Shown: positions 16,120 to 23,620 of the stretch, in pieces
Position numbering within the stretch: the first letter of the stretch is position 1
Layout of the letters: the number at the start of each line of letters is the position of its first letter
NCBI RefSeq assembly: GCF_900103585.1
Contig: NZ_FNHV01000010.1
Coordinates: 80,607 to 144,606 of the forward strand
DNA: 64,000 nucleotides
Direction: 5' to 3'
Source of the DNA: Streptomyces sp. cf386
Lineage (GTDB): Bacteria; Actinomycetota; Actinomycetes; Streptomycetales; Streptomycetaceae
Translations under genes and position numbers: made by a program
The notes under the pieces: generated by a model
Database searches by the model: none
What the model was told of the DNA's origin: nothing
What the model saw: the letters and a program-made list of their open reading frames with translations, nothing else

Positions 16120-17223
16120 GTGGCGGCAGAAACCCCCCACCCCGACGAGATCCGAGGCACGGCACAGGGCACCGCCCCCGTCCCCCTCTCCGTCCTGGAC
16201 CTCGTCACGGTCAGCGCAGGCCGCACCGCCACCGACGCCCTCCGCACCAGCGTCGAACTCTCCCGCCGAGCCGAAGCCCGCGGCTTCCACCGCTACTGGG
16301 TCGCCGAGCACCACTCCATGCCCGGCGTCGCCTCGTCGTCCCCCGCCGTGATCCTCGCCCACCTCGCCGCCCACACCACCCGCATCCGCCTAGGCTCCGG
16401 CGGCGTCATGCTCCCCAACCACGCCCCACTGGTCATCGCGGAACAGTTCGGCACCCTGGAGGCCATGGCCCCCGGCCGCATCGACCTCGGCCTCGGCCGC
16501 GCCCCCGGCACGGACGGCGCCACAGCAGCGGCCCTCCGCCGCACCGACCACCTCAACGAGGGCGCCGACGACTTCCCCGAGCAACTCGCGGAGCTCACCC
16601 GCTTCCTCGACGACGACTTCCCGGACGGCCACCCCTACCGCCGTATCCACGCCATCCCCGGCCCCGTCCAGGCGACGTCACCCGGCGGCGTCCAGTCCCC
16701 GCACCGCCCCCCGATCTGGCTGCTCGGCTCCTCCGGCTTCAGCGCCCGCCTCGCCGCGGTCCTCGGCCTGCCCTTCGCCTTCGCGCACCACTTCTCGGCG
16801 CGCAACACCGTCCCGGCCCTGGACCTGTACCGCGAGTCCTTCCGGCCCTCCGCCGTCCTCGCCGAGCCGTACGCCCTCATCGGCGTCTCCGCCCTCGCCA
16901 CCGACGACGAGAAGGAGGCCCGCCGCCAGGTCAGGGCCGCAGCCCTCAGCATGATCCGCCTGCGCACCGGCCGCCCCGGCCTCATCCCCACCCCGGAGGA
17001 GGCCGAGGCCTACGAATTCACGCCGATGGAGCGCGAGTTCGCCGACTCCTGGAACGCGGACGTCGTCCACGGCACCCCGGACGAGGTCCGCGCCGGCCTG
17101 GACGACCTCCAGAAGCGCACCGGCGCCGACGAGTTGATGATCACGAGCAACGCACCCGGCATGGACGTACGCCTGCGTTCGTACGAACTCATCGCGGACG
17201 CCTACGGGTTGCCGACGGGATGA
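16120..17223 (+). CDS. LLM-class flavin-dependent oxidoreductase (MsnO8-like)
   Basis: A 367-residue bacterial-luciferase-like (beta/alpha)8 protein. Blocks typical of the family are PLSVLDLVTVS, RYWVAEHHSMPG, 'TTRIRLGSGGVMLPNHAPL' and LEAMAPGRIDLGLGRAPG. It uses reduced flavin supplied by a partner reductase; the substrate is unknown. GTG 16120 is chosen because GCAGGAGG precedes it at ideal spacing; the long open frame upstream lies in repeats and lacks a start signal. Confidence 0.9.
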   Translation: MAAETPHPDEIRGTAQGTAPVPLSVLDLVTVSAGRTATDALRTSVELSRRAEARGFHRYWVAEHHSMPGVASSSPAVILAHLAAHTTRIRLGSGGVMLPNHAPLVIAEQFGTLEAMAPGRIDLGLGRAPGTDGATAAALRRTDHLNEGADDFPEQLAELTRFLDDDFPDGHPYRRIHAIPGPVQATSPGGVQSPHRPPIWLLGSSGFSARLAAVLGLPFAFAHHFSARNTVPALDLYRESFRPSAVLAEPYALIGVSALATDDEKEARRQVRAAALSMIRLRTGRPGLIPTPEEAEAYEFTPMEREFADSWNADVVHGTPDEVRAGLDDLQKRTGADELMITSNAPGMDVRLRSYELIADAYGLPTG

Positions 17224-17264
17224 TCTCGCCCTGATCTCGTCCTGATCACCCCCTGATCGCGCCC
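17221..17264. repeat. 11-bp tandem repeat, four copies, over a stop codon
   Basis: TGATCTCGCCC, TGATCTCGTCC, TGATCACCCCC and TGATCGCGCCC run head to tail from 17221. The first TGA is the stop codon of the LLM oxidoreductase. The array fills the gap to the convergent cdgA-like gene. Confidence 0.85.
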
Positions 17265-17280
17265 CCTCGTCCCGCCCTCT

Positions 17281-19101
17281 TCACACCCGCACGCCCAGCA
17301 ACTCGGAGATACGATCCGGCGGCACCGGCCGCGAGTACAGCCACCCCTGCCCGGTGTCGCAGCCGATCCGGCGCAGCCGCGAGGCCTGCGCCAGCGTCTC
17401 CACGCACTCCGCGGTGACCGTCAGCCCCAGCCGGTGGGCCAGCTGGATCATCGCCTCGACGACGACCTCGTCGGCCGGGTTCGGCGGCACGGCCGCGCTG
17501 TTGTCGCTCTCGTACTGGAAGCCTCGTACGAAGGAACCGTCCAGCTTCAGGACCGAGACCGGCAGCCGGCTGAGGTACGCCAGGTTCGAGTAGCCGGTGC
17601 CGAAGTCGTCGATCGCGATGCGTACGCCCATGTCGCTGAGCGCCTGGAGGTCCTGGAGCGGCCGACCCGCCGAGCCCATCACGGCCGACTCGGTCAGCTC
17701 CAACTGGAGCAGATGCGGGGCGAGTTCCGTCTCGTCGAGGATGCGGGCCACGTCCGCCACCAGGTCCGAGTCCCAGACCTGCCGTACCGCCACGTTCACG
17801 CTCACGAAGATCGGCGGCTCGTCGGGATGCGCCACCTGCCAGGCGCGCGCCTGACGGCAGGCGGTCGCCAGGATCCAGCGGCCGAGCGGCACGATGGAGC
17901 CGTCCTCCTCCGCCAGTCCGATGAACCGATTCGGCGCCAGTACGCCGAACTGAGGATGTTTCCAACGGACAAGCGCCTCGACACCGCGCAGCCGGCCGTC
18001 CTCCATGCTCACCAACGGCTGGTATTCCAGGGCGAATTCACCCCGCTCGATGGCCGGCCGGAGGGTGGAGGAGAGGGCCTGGCGGGTCATGAGGTGGGCG
18101 TTGCGCTCGGGGTCGAAGAGCGTCCAGCGGTCCTTGCCGTCGGCCTTCGCCCAGTGCAGCGTCGTGTCGGCGGCCTGCATCAGCGCGGTGGGGGTGGTGC
18201 CGGTCGCCTGGCGTTCCACGACGCCGATCGACGCCGACACCGACAGCCGCCGGCCGGAGAGGTCGAAGGGTGCTCGTAGGGCTTCGAGCACCGACTCGGC
18301 GAGGTCGGCCAGTTGCTCGGTGCCCGTGGAGTCCTCCACGAGCAGGGCGAACTCGTCACCGCCGAGCCGGGCCACCAGCAGGGGGCTCGATCGGGCGTAC
18401 CCCGCCTCCTCGGCGCAGCGCGTGAGCCGTTCGGCCACGCCGGCCAGCAGGCTGTCGCCGACGCGGTGGCCGAGGGTGTCGTTGATCGCCTTGAAGCCGT
18501 CAAGGTCCAGGTAGCACAGGCCGATTCGGCCGGTGGTGCCGCTCTCCTCGTACGACTCCGCCTCCAGCGCCGTCGTCAGACGCTCGAAGAACAGGGTGCG
18601 GTTGGGCAGCCGGGTCACCGGATCGTGCATCTGCAAGTGCCGCAGCCGGGCCTGGAGTTCGCGGTGGCCGCTGATGTCGGCGACGGAGAGCAGGACGCCG
18701 CCGTGCTCCGCACCGGGCAGCGGCGCGACCGTGACCTGGGCCCAAAGGGAGTGCCCGTCCGGGTGCTTGAGACGGCGTGTGCAGCGCAGTCTGGCCTGAC
18801 GGCCGCGCAGCACCTCCAGGTACGCGTGCCAGGTGCGGGCGTCGGAGGCGAGGTCCACCAGGTCGGCGGCGACGGAACCGGCCAGTTCCCGGGGTGCCGT
18901 GCCGAGCAGGTCGGCGAGGGCGGGGTTGGCGCCGGTGACCAGGCCCTCGCGGTCGACCACGGCCATCGCCAGGGGCGCGGCGGCGAAGGCGGCGGAGTAG
19001 GGCGGGGCCCCGGTACCGGGTGATGGTTGCGCGTGACTCTCTGTGACGGCCGACTCGATGAGGTCTGCCGCGGGTGTCGGCCCTTCGGACGTTCCGCTCA
19101 C
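17281..19101 (-). CDS. cdgA: PAS-GGDEF-EAL cyclic-di-GMP enzyme (CdgA-like)
   Basis: A 606-residue soluble protein (from GTG 19101). A PAS domain (about 35-150) is followed by a diguanylate cyclase domain with intact ARLGGDEF (GGDEF 247-251) and by an EAL phosphodiesterase domain with intact GVEALVRW (EAL 375-377), LELTES and DDFGTGYS. Both activities may therefore be possible. No RxxD inhibitory site is seen before GGDEF. In Streptomyces, c-di-GMP acts through BldD to hold back development; from memory this position matches S. coelicolor cdgA (SCO2817). GTG 19101 has GGGAG 8 nt upstream; ATG 19143 has no ribosome site. Confidence 0.88.
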   Translation of the reverse strand: MSGTSEGPTPAADLIESAVTESHAQPSPGTGAPPYSAAFAAAPLAMAVVDREGLVTGANPALADLLGTAPRELAGSVAADLVDLASDARTWHAYLEVLRGRQARLRCTRRLKHPDGHSLWAQVTVAPLPGAEHGGVLLSVADISGHRELQARLRHLQMHDPVTRLPNRTLFFERLTTALEAESYEESGTTGRIGLCYLDLDGFKAINDTLGHRVGDSLLAGVAERLTRCAEEAGYARSSPLLVARLGGDEFALLVEDSTGTEQLADLAESVLEALRAPFDLSGRRLSVSASIGVVERQATGTTPTALMQAADTTLHWAKADGKDRWTLFDPERNAHLMTRQALSSTLRPAIERGEFALEYQPLVSMEDGRLRGVEALVRWKHPQFGVLAPNRFIGLAEEDGSIVPLGRWILATACRQARAWQVAHPDEPPIFVSVNVAVRQVWDSDLVADVARILDETELAPHLLQLELTESAVMGSAGRPLQDLQALSDMGVRIAIDDFGTGYSNLAYLSRLPVSVLKLDGSFVRGFQYESDNSAAVPPNPADEVVVEAMIQLAHRLGLTVTAECVETLAQASRLRRIGCDTGQGWLYSRPVPPDRISELLGVRV

Positions 19102-19478
19102 CGCTCGCTCCCGCAGTGCACTCGATCTTCGGATGGGTCTCATCGGAATGGTCGGCCGGGAGGCGGTGGTCCGCCGGGCCTTGTCCGTGCAGGGAAAGTG
19201 TCAGGAAAGTGTGCCGATCATAGAGGCTGGTCCCCGGCCCTTCCACCCACTGTTCAGTGTTCCCCCGTGAGCCGACCTTCCGACAGATCGTTTCTGCTCG
19301 CACCTGGACGGCTTCTTCGGCCCCTCGACCGATTGTGACGTTCCGTGAGCGATTCCGGGGTGTCGGTGGGGGTGGTCTCTCGGGCCTCTCACCCGACCGG
19401 CGCAGGCAAACAGGACGTAGTACGACAATCTGACCGAGGCTGGGTGCGGTGTCCCGCGAACCGCTCCCGGAGGTCCAC
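19102..19478. promoter_or_regulatory. Divergent promoter region between cdgA-like and protease genes, with BldD-like box
   Basis: GTGACGTTCCGTGAG (19335-19349) has the outer half-sites of the BldD consensus (TnAC...GTnA at correct spacing) but not the inner C/G pair. A perfect palindrome, CACTG-TT-CAGTG (19248-19259), lies nearer cdgA. No gene is visible in the 377 bp. Confidence 0.4.
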
Positions 19479-20846
19479 GTGCCGCGTCAGTTCCCCCTGC
19501 TCCCCGGCAAGGGTCGGCTGCGGGAGTGGCCTCGACTGCGCGGTGTCGCCGCTGTGTTCACCACGATGTCCGCGCTCGCCGCGACCTCCCTGATCGCGGA
19601 CCCCTCGGTCGCCGAACCGTTCGACACGTCGGCCTGCGCCCTCGAACGCACCGGGGCGCACCACTCCGAAGGCCTGAACACCTGGAACGCCGCCTATCCG
19701 CGCCCGACCCGCGAGCTCGACGCCGTCATGATCTTCCTGTCCTTCCCGGACGCGGTCCCCCGCACGACACCCGCCGAACTGACGGCCGACCACTTCCCGG
19801 CCACCACCCACTTCTTCGAACGCGCCTCCTACGGCAGATTCACCCTGCGCCCGCATCCGCTCCGGCACTGGCTCCGGATGCCGCGGCCGTCGACCGCGTA
19901 CGCCATACAGCGTGACTGGAGCGTGGACGACCGGGCCGCCTATCTGCGCGACGCGCTCGCCGCGGCGGACCGGGAGGTGGACTTCTCCCGCTACGACGTC
20001 GTCTACTTCGTCGCCGATCCCGACGCGCCCGGCGTCGACTCGGACGCCACGAAGGTCGTCAACCTGGACACCCCGTTGCACGCCGACGGCGCCGACATCC
20101 GGCGAGTCGTCACGGTGTTCGAGAACCATCCGCCGGACCGCCTGGTCCTCGCACACGAGACCGGCCACGTCTTCGACCTGCCCGACCTCTACCACCGCCC
20201 GGTGGACGGCAAGGGCGACTGGGACACCTACGTCGGCGACTGGGACCTGATGGGCAGCCAGTTCGGGATGGCTCCGGACCTGTTCGGCTGGCACAAGTGG
20301 AAGCTGGGGTGGCTGGAGCCGCGCCAGGTGATGTGCGTGCAGGCGGCGAGGGCCTCGGGCGCGCGGCTGACGCTGGAGCCGCTGGCCGTGGGGCGCGGCG
20401 TTCCGGTGCAGCCGGGAGCGGCCGGGGCGCCCGGCGCCGTCGGCTCGTTCGGGGCGCCCGGCACGGCCGGCGCCGTACCGGGCTTCGGGCTGGGCAACGG
20501 CATCAAGCTCGCCGTCGTCCGCACCGGCCCCGAGAGCGCCCTCGCCTTCGAGGTGCGCGGCCCGGCGGGCAACGACACGCAGGCCTGCCGACAGGGCGTG
20601 CTGGTGTACCGGGTGCGCAGCCAGACCGAGTCCGGCGGCGGTCCGGTCGAGGTGATCGACGCCCACCCGCGCACCGAGGCCTGCTGGGAGCAGTCGGTGT
20701 ATCCGCCACTCGCGGACGCGCCGGTCGGGGTGGGCGAGAGCTTCACGGTGCCGGGGGAGGGCGTGCGGGTGGAGGTGGAGGGGCGTACGGCTTCGGGGGC
20801 GTGGACGGTGAAGATCGCACCGGCGCGCGGCGCTCGCGGCGGGTAG
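19479..20846 (+). CDS. Secreted M6-like metalloprotease
   Basis: A 455-residue exported protein. A hydrophobic signal segment lies at about 20-45. The zinc motif is AHETGHVFDLPDLY (HETGH about 226-230 with a downstream Asp/Tyr set), as in the M6 immune-inhibitor-A-like family. A Gly/Ala/Pro-rich low-complexity segment (about 305-335) separates the catalytic part from a beta-rich C-terminus. Substrates are unknown; extracellular proteolysis is expected. GTG 19479 is preferred (CGGAGG 5 nt upstream) over GTG 19449. Confidence 0.82.
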   Translation: MPRQFPLLPGKGRLREWPRLRGVAAVFTTMSALAATSLIADPSVAEPFDTSACALERTGAHHSEGLNTWNAAYPRPTRELDAVMIFLSFPDAVPRTTPAELTADHFPATTHFFERASYGRFTLRPHPLRHWLRMPRPSTAYAIQRDWSVDDRAAYLRDALAAADREVDFSRYDVVYFVADPDAPGVDSDATKVVNLDTPLHADGADIRRVVTVFENHPPDRLVLAHETGHVFDLPDLYHRPVDGKGDWDTYVGDWDLMGSQFGMAPDLFGWHKWKLGWLEPRQVMCVQAARASGARLTLEPLAVGRGVPVQPGAAGAPGAVGSFGAPGTAGAVPGFGLGNGIKLAVVRTGPESALAFEVRGPAGNDTQACRQGVLVYRVRSQTESGGGPVEVIDAHPRTEACWEQSVYPPLADAPVGVGESFTVPGEGVRVEVEGRTASGAWTVKIAPARGARGG

Positions 20847-20932
20847 GGGGCGTGCGGGTGGCGGGGCGCCGGGGCGGGCGGGCGTACGCCGCTCGCGGCC
20901 GGTGGTGGTGGGCGTGCACCGGGCGCATGCGA

Positions 20933-20960
20933 AAAGCCCCTCGCTTCCGCGAGGGGCTTT
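20933..20960 (-). terminator. Terminator of tRNA-Lys copy 3
   Basis: AAAGCCCCTCGC (20933-20944) pairs perfectly with GCGAGGGGCTTT (20949-20960) around a TTCC loop. It would also stop the convergent protease transcript. Confidence 0.9.
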
Positions 20961-20968
20961 CACTGTCG

Positions 20969-21042
20969 TGCGCCGCCAGGGACTCGAACCCCGGACCCGC
21001 TGATTAAGAGTCAGCTGCTCTAACCAACTGAGCTAGCGGCGC
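20969..21042 (-). tRNA. tRNA-Lys (anticodon CUU), copy 3 of 3
   Basis: Identical in 74 nt to the copies at 60-133 and 5905-5978. Its first ten nucleotides overlap the end of the upstream primase-polymerase-like gene on the same strand. Confidence 0.97.
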
Positions 21043-21692
21043 CTGCTGACGTCGTAGACCTTAGCATCCTGGTCGGCGTGGGGAAAAATCGAAATCCGCA
21101 CGGCCGCGCGGGCCGCCCGTACGGCCGCCCAGAGCAGTACCTCCGGACCCGGTAACCAGGGATTACGGGTGTCCGGGGCGACCAGCCAGCGGGTCCCGGA
21201 GGGGGCCGGGGATGCCGCATAGGTGTCCGCCGGCGCCGGGACCGTCACCGCGTCGCCGGTGCCGTGGCAGAGCAGCGGCGGAATGCCGTCCGTGCGGCTG
21301 AACTCCTCCCAGCGCAGCAGCGAGGGCAGCCGCTGGGCGGTGCCCGGAGCGGCGAACATCAGGATCCGCCCCCGGAAGGCGGCCACAGGGCCCGTCCCCG
21401 GGCCCTCGTCCCACAGCCGGTCGAGCATGCGGCGCCCGAAGATCGCGGGGGTGTTGACGACGTCGAAGGCCGAGCCGCAGGGCAGCACCACCGGCGCGTG
21501 CGGACGTTCCGCCCAGAGGGCGAGCATGCTGCGCGGATACGATCCTGCGGACGCGAGCCAGGCGGCTCCGTCGGGGGTGACTCCGGTGACTCCGGTAACC
21601 CCGGTGGTTTCGGTGACTCCGGAGGCGTCGACGCAGGCGTCGGATCGGTTGGCGAAGAGTTCGGTGAAGAGGTCGTCCCGTGTGCGGCTCAT
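21033..21692 (-). CDS. Primase-polymerase-like (prim-pol N-terminal) protein
   Basis: A 219-residue protein resembling the N-terminal part of bifunctional DNA primase/polymerases as annotated in Streptomyces: AAWLASAGSYPRSML, VVLPCGSAFDVVN, RGRILMFAAPG and RWLVAPDTRNPWLPGPEVLLW. No helicase domain follows, and I see no clear catalytic Asp pair, so polymerase activity is doubtful. A GVTGVTGVT microrepeat lies near residue 35. The TAG stop (21033-21035) is at tRNA positions 8-10, so the 3' end is overprinted by the tRNA gene. No ribosome site is obvious before ATG 21692. Confidence 0.6.
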   Translation of the reverse strand: MSRTRDDLFTELFANRSDACVDASGVTETTGVTGVTGVTPDGAAWLASAGSYPRSMLALWAERPHAPVVLPCGSAFDVVNTPAIFGRRMLDRLWDEGPGTGPVAAFRGRILMFAAPGTAQRLPSLLRWEEFSRTDGIPPLLCHGTGDAVTVPAPADTYAASPAPSGTRWLVAPDTRNPWLPGPEVLLWAAVRAARAAVRISIFPHADQDAKVYDVSRRR

Positions 21693-21828
21693 GACGGATA
21701 CATCTACCGACGGTGAGGGTCTGGTTTCCGAGGGTTGCCGAAAAGTCGGACAGGGGGCGTGAGGAGCGGGTATCTTGCCCGCCTGGCATATGCCGTGGGG
21801 GTGATCACAGGGATGGTCACAGGGTTGG

Positions 21829-22194
21829 TCACACAGGGTCGACGTGCCCTGGCCCCTCGACCCCGCGCATCAGATCCCGGCCGAACTCCACCATCTTCTT
21901 CGCGTAGTCCTCGGTCCACTCGGCCTGTGCCGCGATGTCGGCGGGCGTCAGCCGGTCGAACCGCCGGGGGTCCGCCAGCTGGGCCGCCGCGATGGCCTGG
22001 AACTCAACCGCGCGATCCGTGGCCGCCCGGAAGGCCTGCGTCAGCTCGGTCGCCCGCGCCAGCAGCGCGCGGGGGTCGTCGATCGACTCCAGATCGAAGA
22101 AGTGCTCCGGGTCGGAGGCCACCTCCGCGGGCTCGAAGAGCAGGGGCGCGGGGCGTAGCCGCGATTCGTTCCGACGCGGCGTGGGCTCCGCCAT
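21829..22194 (-). CDS. Small conserved hypothetical protein
   Basis: A 121-residue acidic, largely helical protein (EVASDPEHFFDLESID, ALLARATELTQAFRAATDRAVEFQAIAAAQ). ATG 22194 has GAGGAGGAG upstream. No domain is recognised. It lies 89 bp downstream of the helicase operon on the same strand. Confidence 0.7.
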   Translation of the reverse strand: MAEPTPRRNESRLRPAPLLFEPAEVASDPEHFFDLESIDDPRALLARATELTQAFRAATDRAVEFQAIAAAQLADPRRFDRLTPADIAAQAEWTEDYAKKMVEFGRDLMRGVEGPGHVDPV

Positions 22195-22282
22195 GCTGTC
22201 TCCTCCTCGTACGTAACCGGTCCACCGTCCATTGTCCCGCGCCCGCGCAAGTAGGCGTGTGACGCAGGTCAATGGGGCTCTC

Positions 22283-23620
22283 TCAACGGGGCCGCCACCC
22301 CACCCGATGCTCGGCGAGCCGCGCCAGCACCGCGTGATTCGCCTCCCACCCGTCAGGAAACTTCACCACCGTCCCCAGCTGCACCGGCTCCGTCGACGGA
22401 TAGTCGTCCAGCAACTCGCTCACCCCGGCCCGGCACACCACGATGCAGGCGTGGCGGTGGCGGGAGGCGAGGACGCACAGGCGGCCCGTCTCCAGGTGGA
22501 AGGCGGTGGCGTCGGGGCGGCCGGAGAGGGGGTGCAGGACCACGGTCACGTCGTACTCGCGGCCCTGGAGGCGGTTCGCGGTGTCCACGGTGACGTCCGT
22601 CACGCCCAGCTCGGCCAGTGCCGCCCGGACCGCCGCCGCCTGGTCCCGGTGCGCCGTGCCGACCGCGATCCGGTCGGCGGTCAGGGGCGCGGGATCCGGT
22701 GAGCGCTCCGACGTCGCCGCGCCGCCCCGGTCCAGGAGGCGCCGTACGACCGCCGCGACCGCCCGTACCGCCTCGGGGTCCGTGCGCGGGGTGTGCCGGG
22801 CGGGCAGCTCCAGCAAACCCCAGCCCGACTCCGCCGCCTCGTCGATCACCCGGTCGGGGCCCGAGCCGTCCGACGGGACCGCGAAGGACAGGTGACGGTC
22901 GCCGTGGTCCGTGCCGCTGCGGAACGGCGTGTACGGGTAGAAGGCGTCGGAGACGAGGGGCGCAGCGGACGCGGGCAGGCGCCAGGAGACCGGCAGGCGG
23001 TGCTGCGGGAGGGTCGGATTGTGGGCCAGAAGGGTGGTGACGGCGGACGCCGACGGGTCGTACGACAGGCCCGCCCACTGCTCGCTGCCGACGATCGCGA
23101 AGGGGTCCAGCTGGCCCGGGTCGCCGACGAACAGCGCCCGTTCGAAGAGGCCGGCCACCGCGAGCAGGGAGTCCGAGCGCATCTGGTACGCCTCGTCGAC
23201 GATCGCGTGCCGCCAGGGCTCGTCGACCTTGACGTGCCCCCACTTGGCCGCCGTGGAGATGACGACCGCGAGCCCGCCCAGCTCAGCCGCCTTCGCCGAC
23301 TTGCGTACGTTCGGCAGGTCGTCCAGCGCCTTGTCGTACGGGTCGGCGTCGCTGCTGTGCAGACGGCCCACCGGCAGCTCGGGGTTCCTCTCGGCGAGCC
23401 TCAGCACCAGGTCGTCGACCTGGGCGTTGGTCTGCGCGACGACCATCAGCGGGCGCCCGGCATCGGCGAGTTCCAGGGCCGCGCGGACGACGAGCGTGGA
23501 CTTGCCGGCGCCGGGCGGGGAGTCGACGACGACACCGCGCGCGGTGCCGTGCAGGGTGTCGTGCAGGATCGCGTCGGTGGCCTCGGTCGCCGCGGTACCG
23601 GGGTCGAACACGGCGGTCAC
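22283..23620 (-). CDS. Superfamily 1 helicase-like ATPase
   Basis: A 445-residue SF1 (UvrD/Dna2-like) motor. Motif I is SPPGAGKST (about 34-42), motif II VDEAYQM, motif III VGDPGQLDPF, motif IV GTAHRDQAAAVRAAL, motif V RLQGREYDVTVV and motif VI VLASRHRHACIVV. GTG 23620 overlaps the preceding stop (GTGA) and has GAGGAGG upstream. It is the third gene of an operon with a RecB/Cas4-like nuclease and an uncharacterised protein, suggesting a nuclease-helicase machine acting on DNA ends. Confidence 0.85.
   Translation of the reverse strand: MTAVFDPGTAATEATDAILHDTLHGTARGVVVDSPPGAGKSTLVVRAALELADAGRPLMVVAQTNAQVDDLVLRLAERNPELPVGRLHSSDADPYDKALDDLPNVRKSAKAAELGGLAVVISTAAKWGHVKVDEPWRHAIVDEAYQMRSDSLLAVAGLFERALFVGDPGQLDPFAIVGSEQWAGLSYDPSASAVTTLLAHNPTLPQHRLPVSWRLPASAAPLVSDAFYPYTPFRSGTDHGDRHLSFAVPSDGSGPDRVIDEAAESGWGLLELPARHTPRTDPEAVRAVAAVVRRLLDRGGAATSERSPDPAPLTADRIAVGTAHRDQAAAVRAALAELGVTDVTVDTANRLQGREYDVTVVLHPLSGRPDATAFHLETGRLCVLASRHRHACIVVCRAGVSELLDDYPSTEPVQLGTVVKFPDGWEANHAVLARLAEHRVGWRPR

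Noticed and set aside
19248..19259. Palindrome CACTG-TT-CAGTG as a BldD site
   Set aside because: Its spacing does not fit the BldD TnAC...GTnA pattern; the nearby 19335-19349 sequence fits better.
60..21042. An integrated element bounded by tRNA-Lys copies
   Set aside because: No integrase, excisionase, replication initiator or transfer gene lies between the copies, and the intervening genes look like ordinary chromosomal Streptomyces genes.
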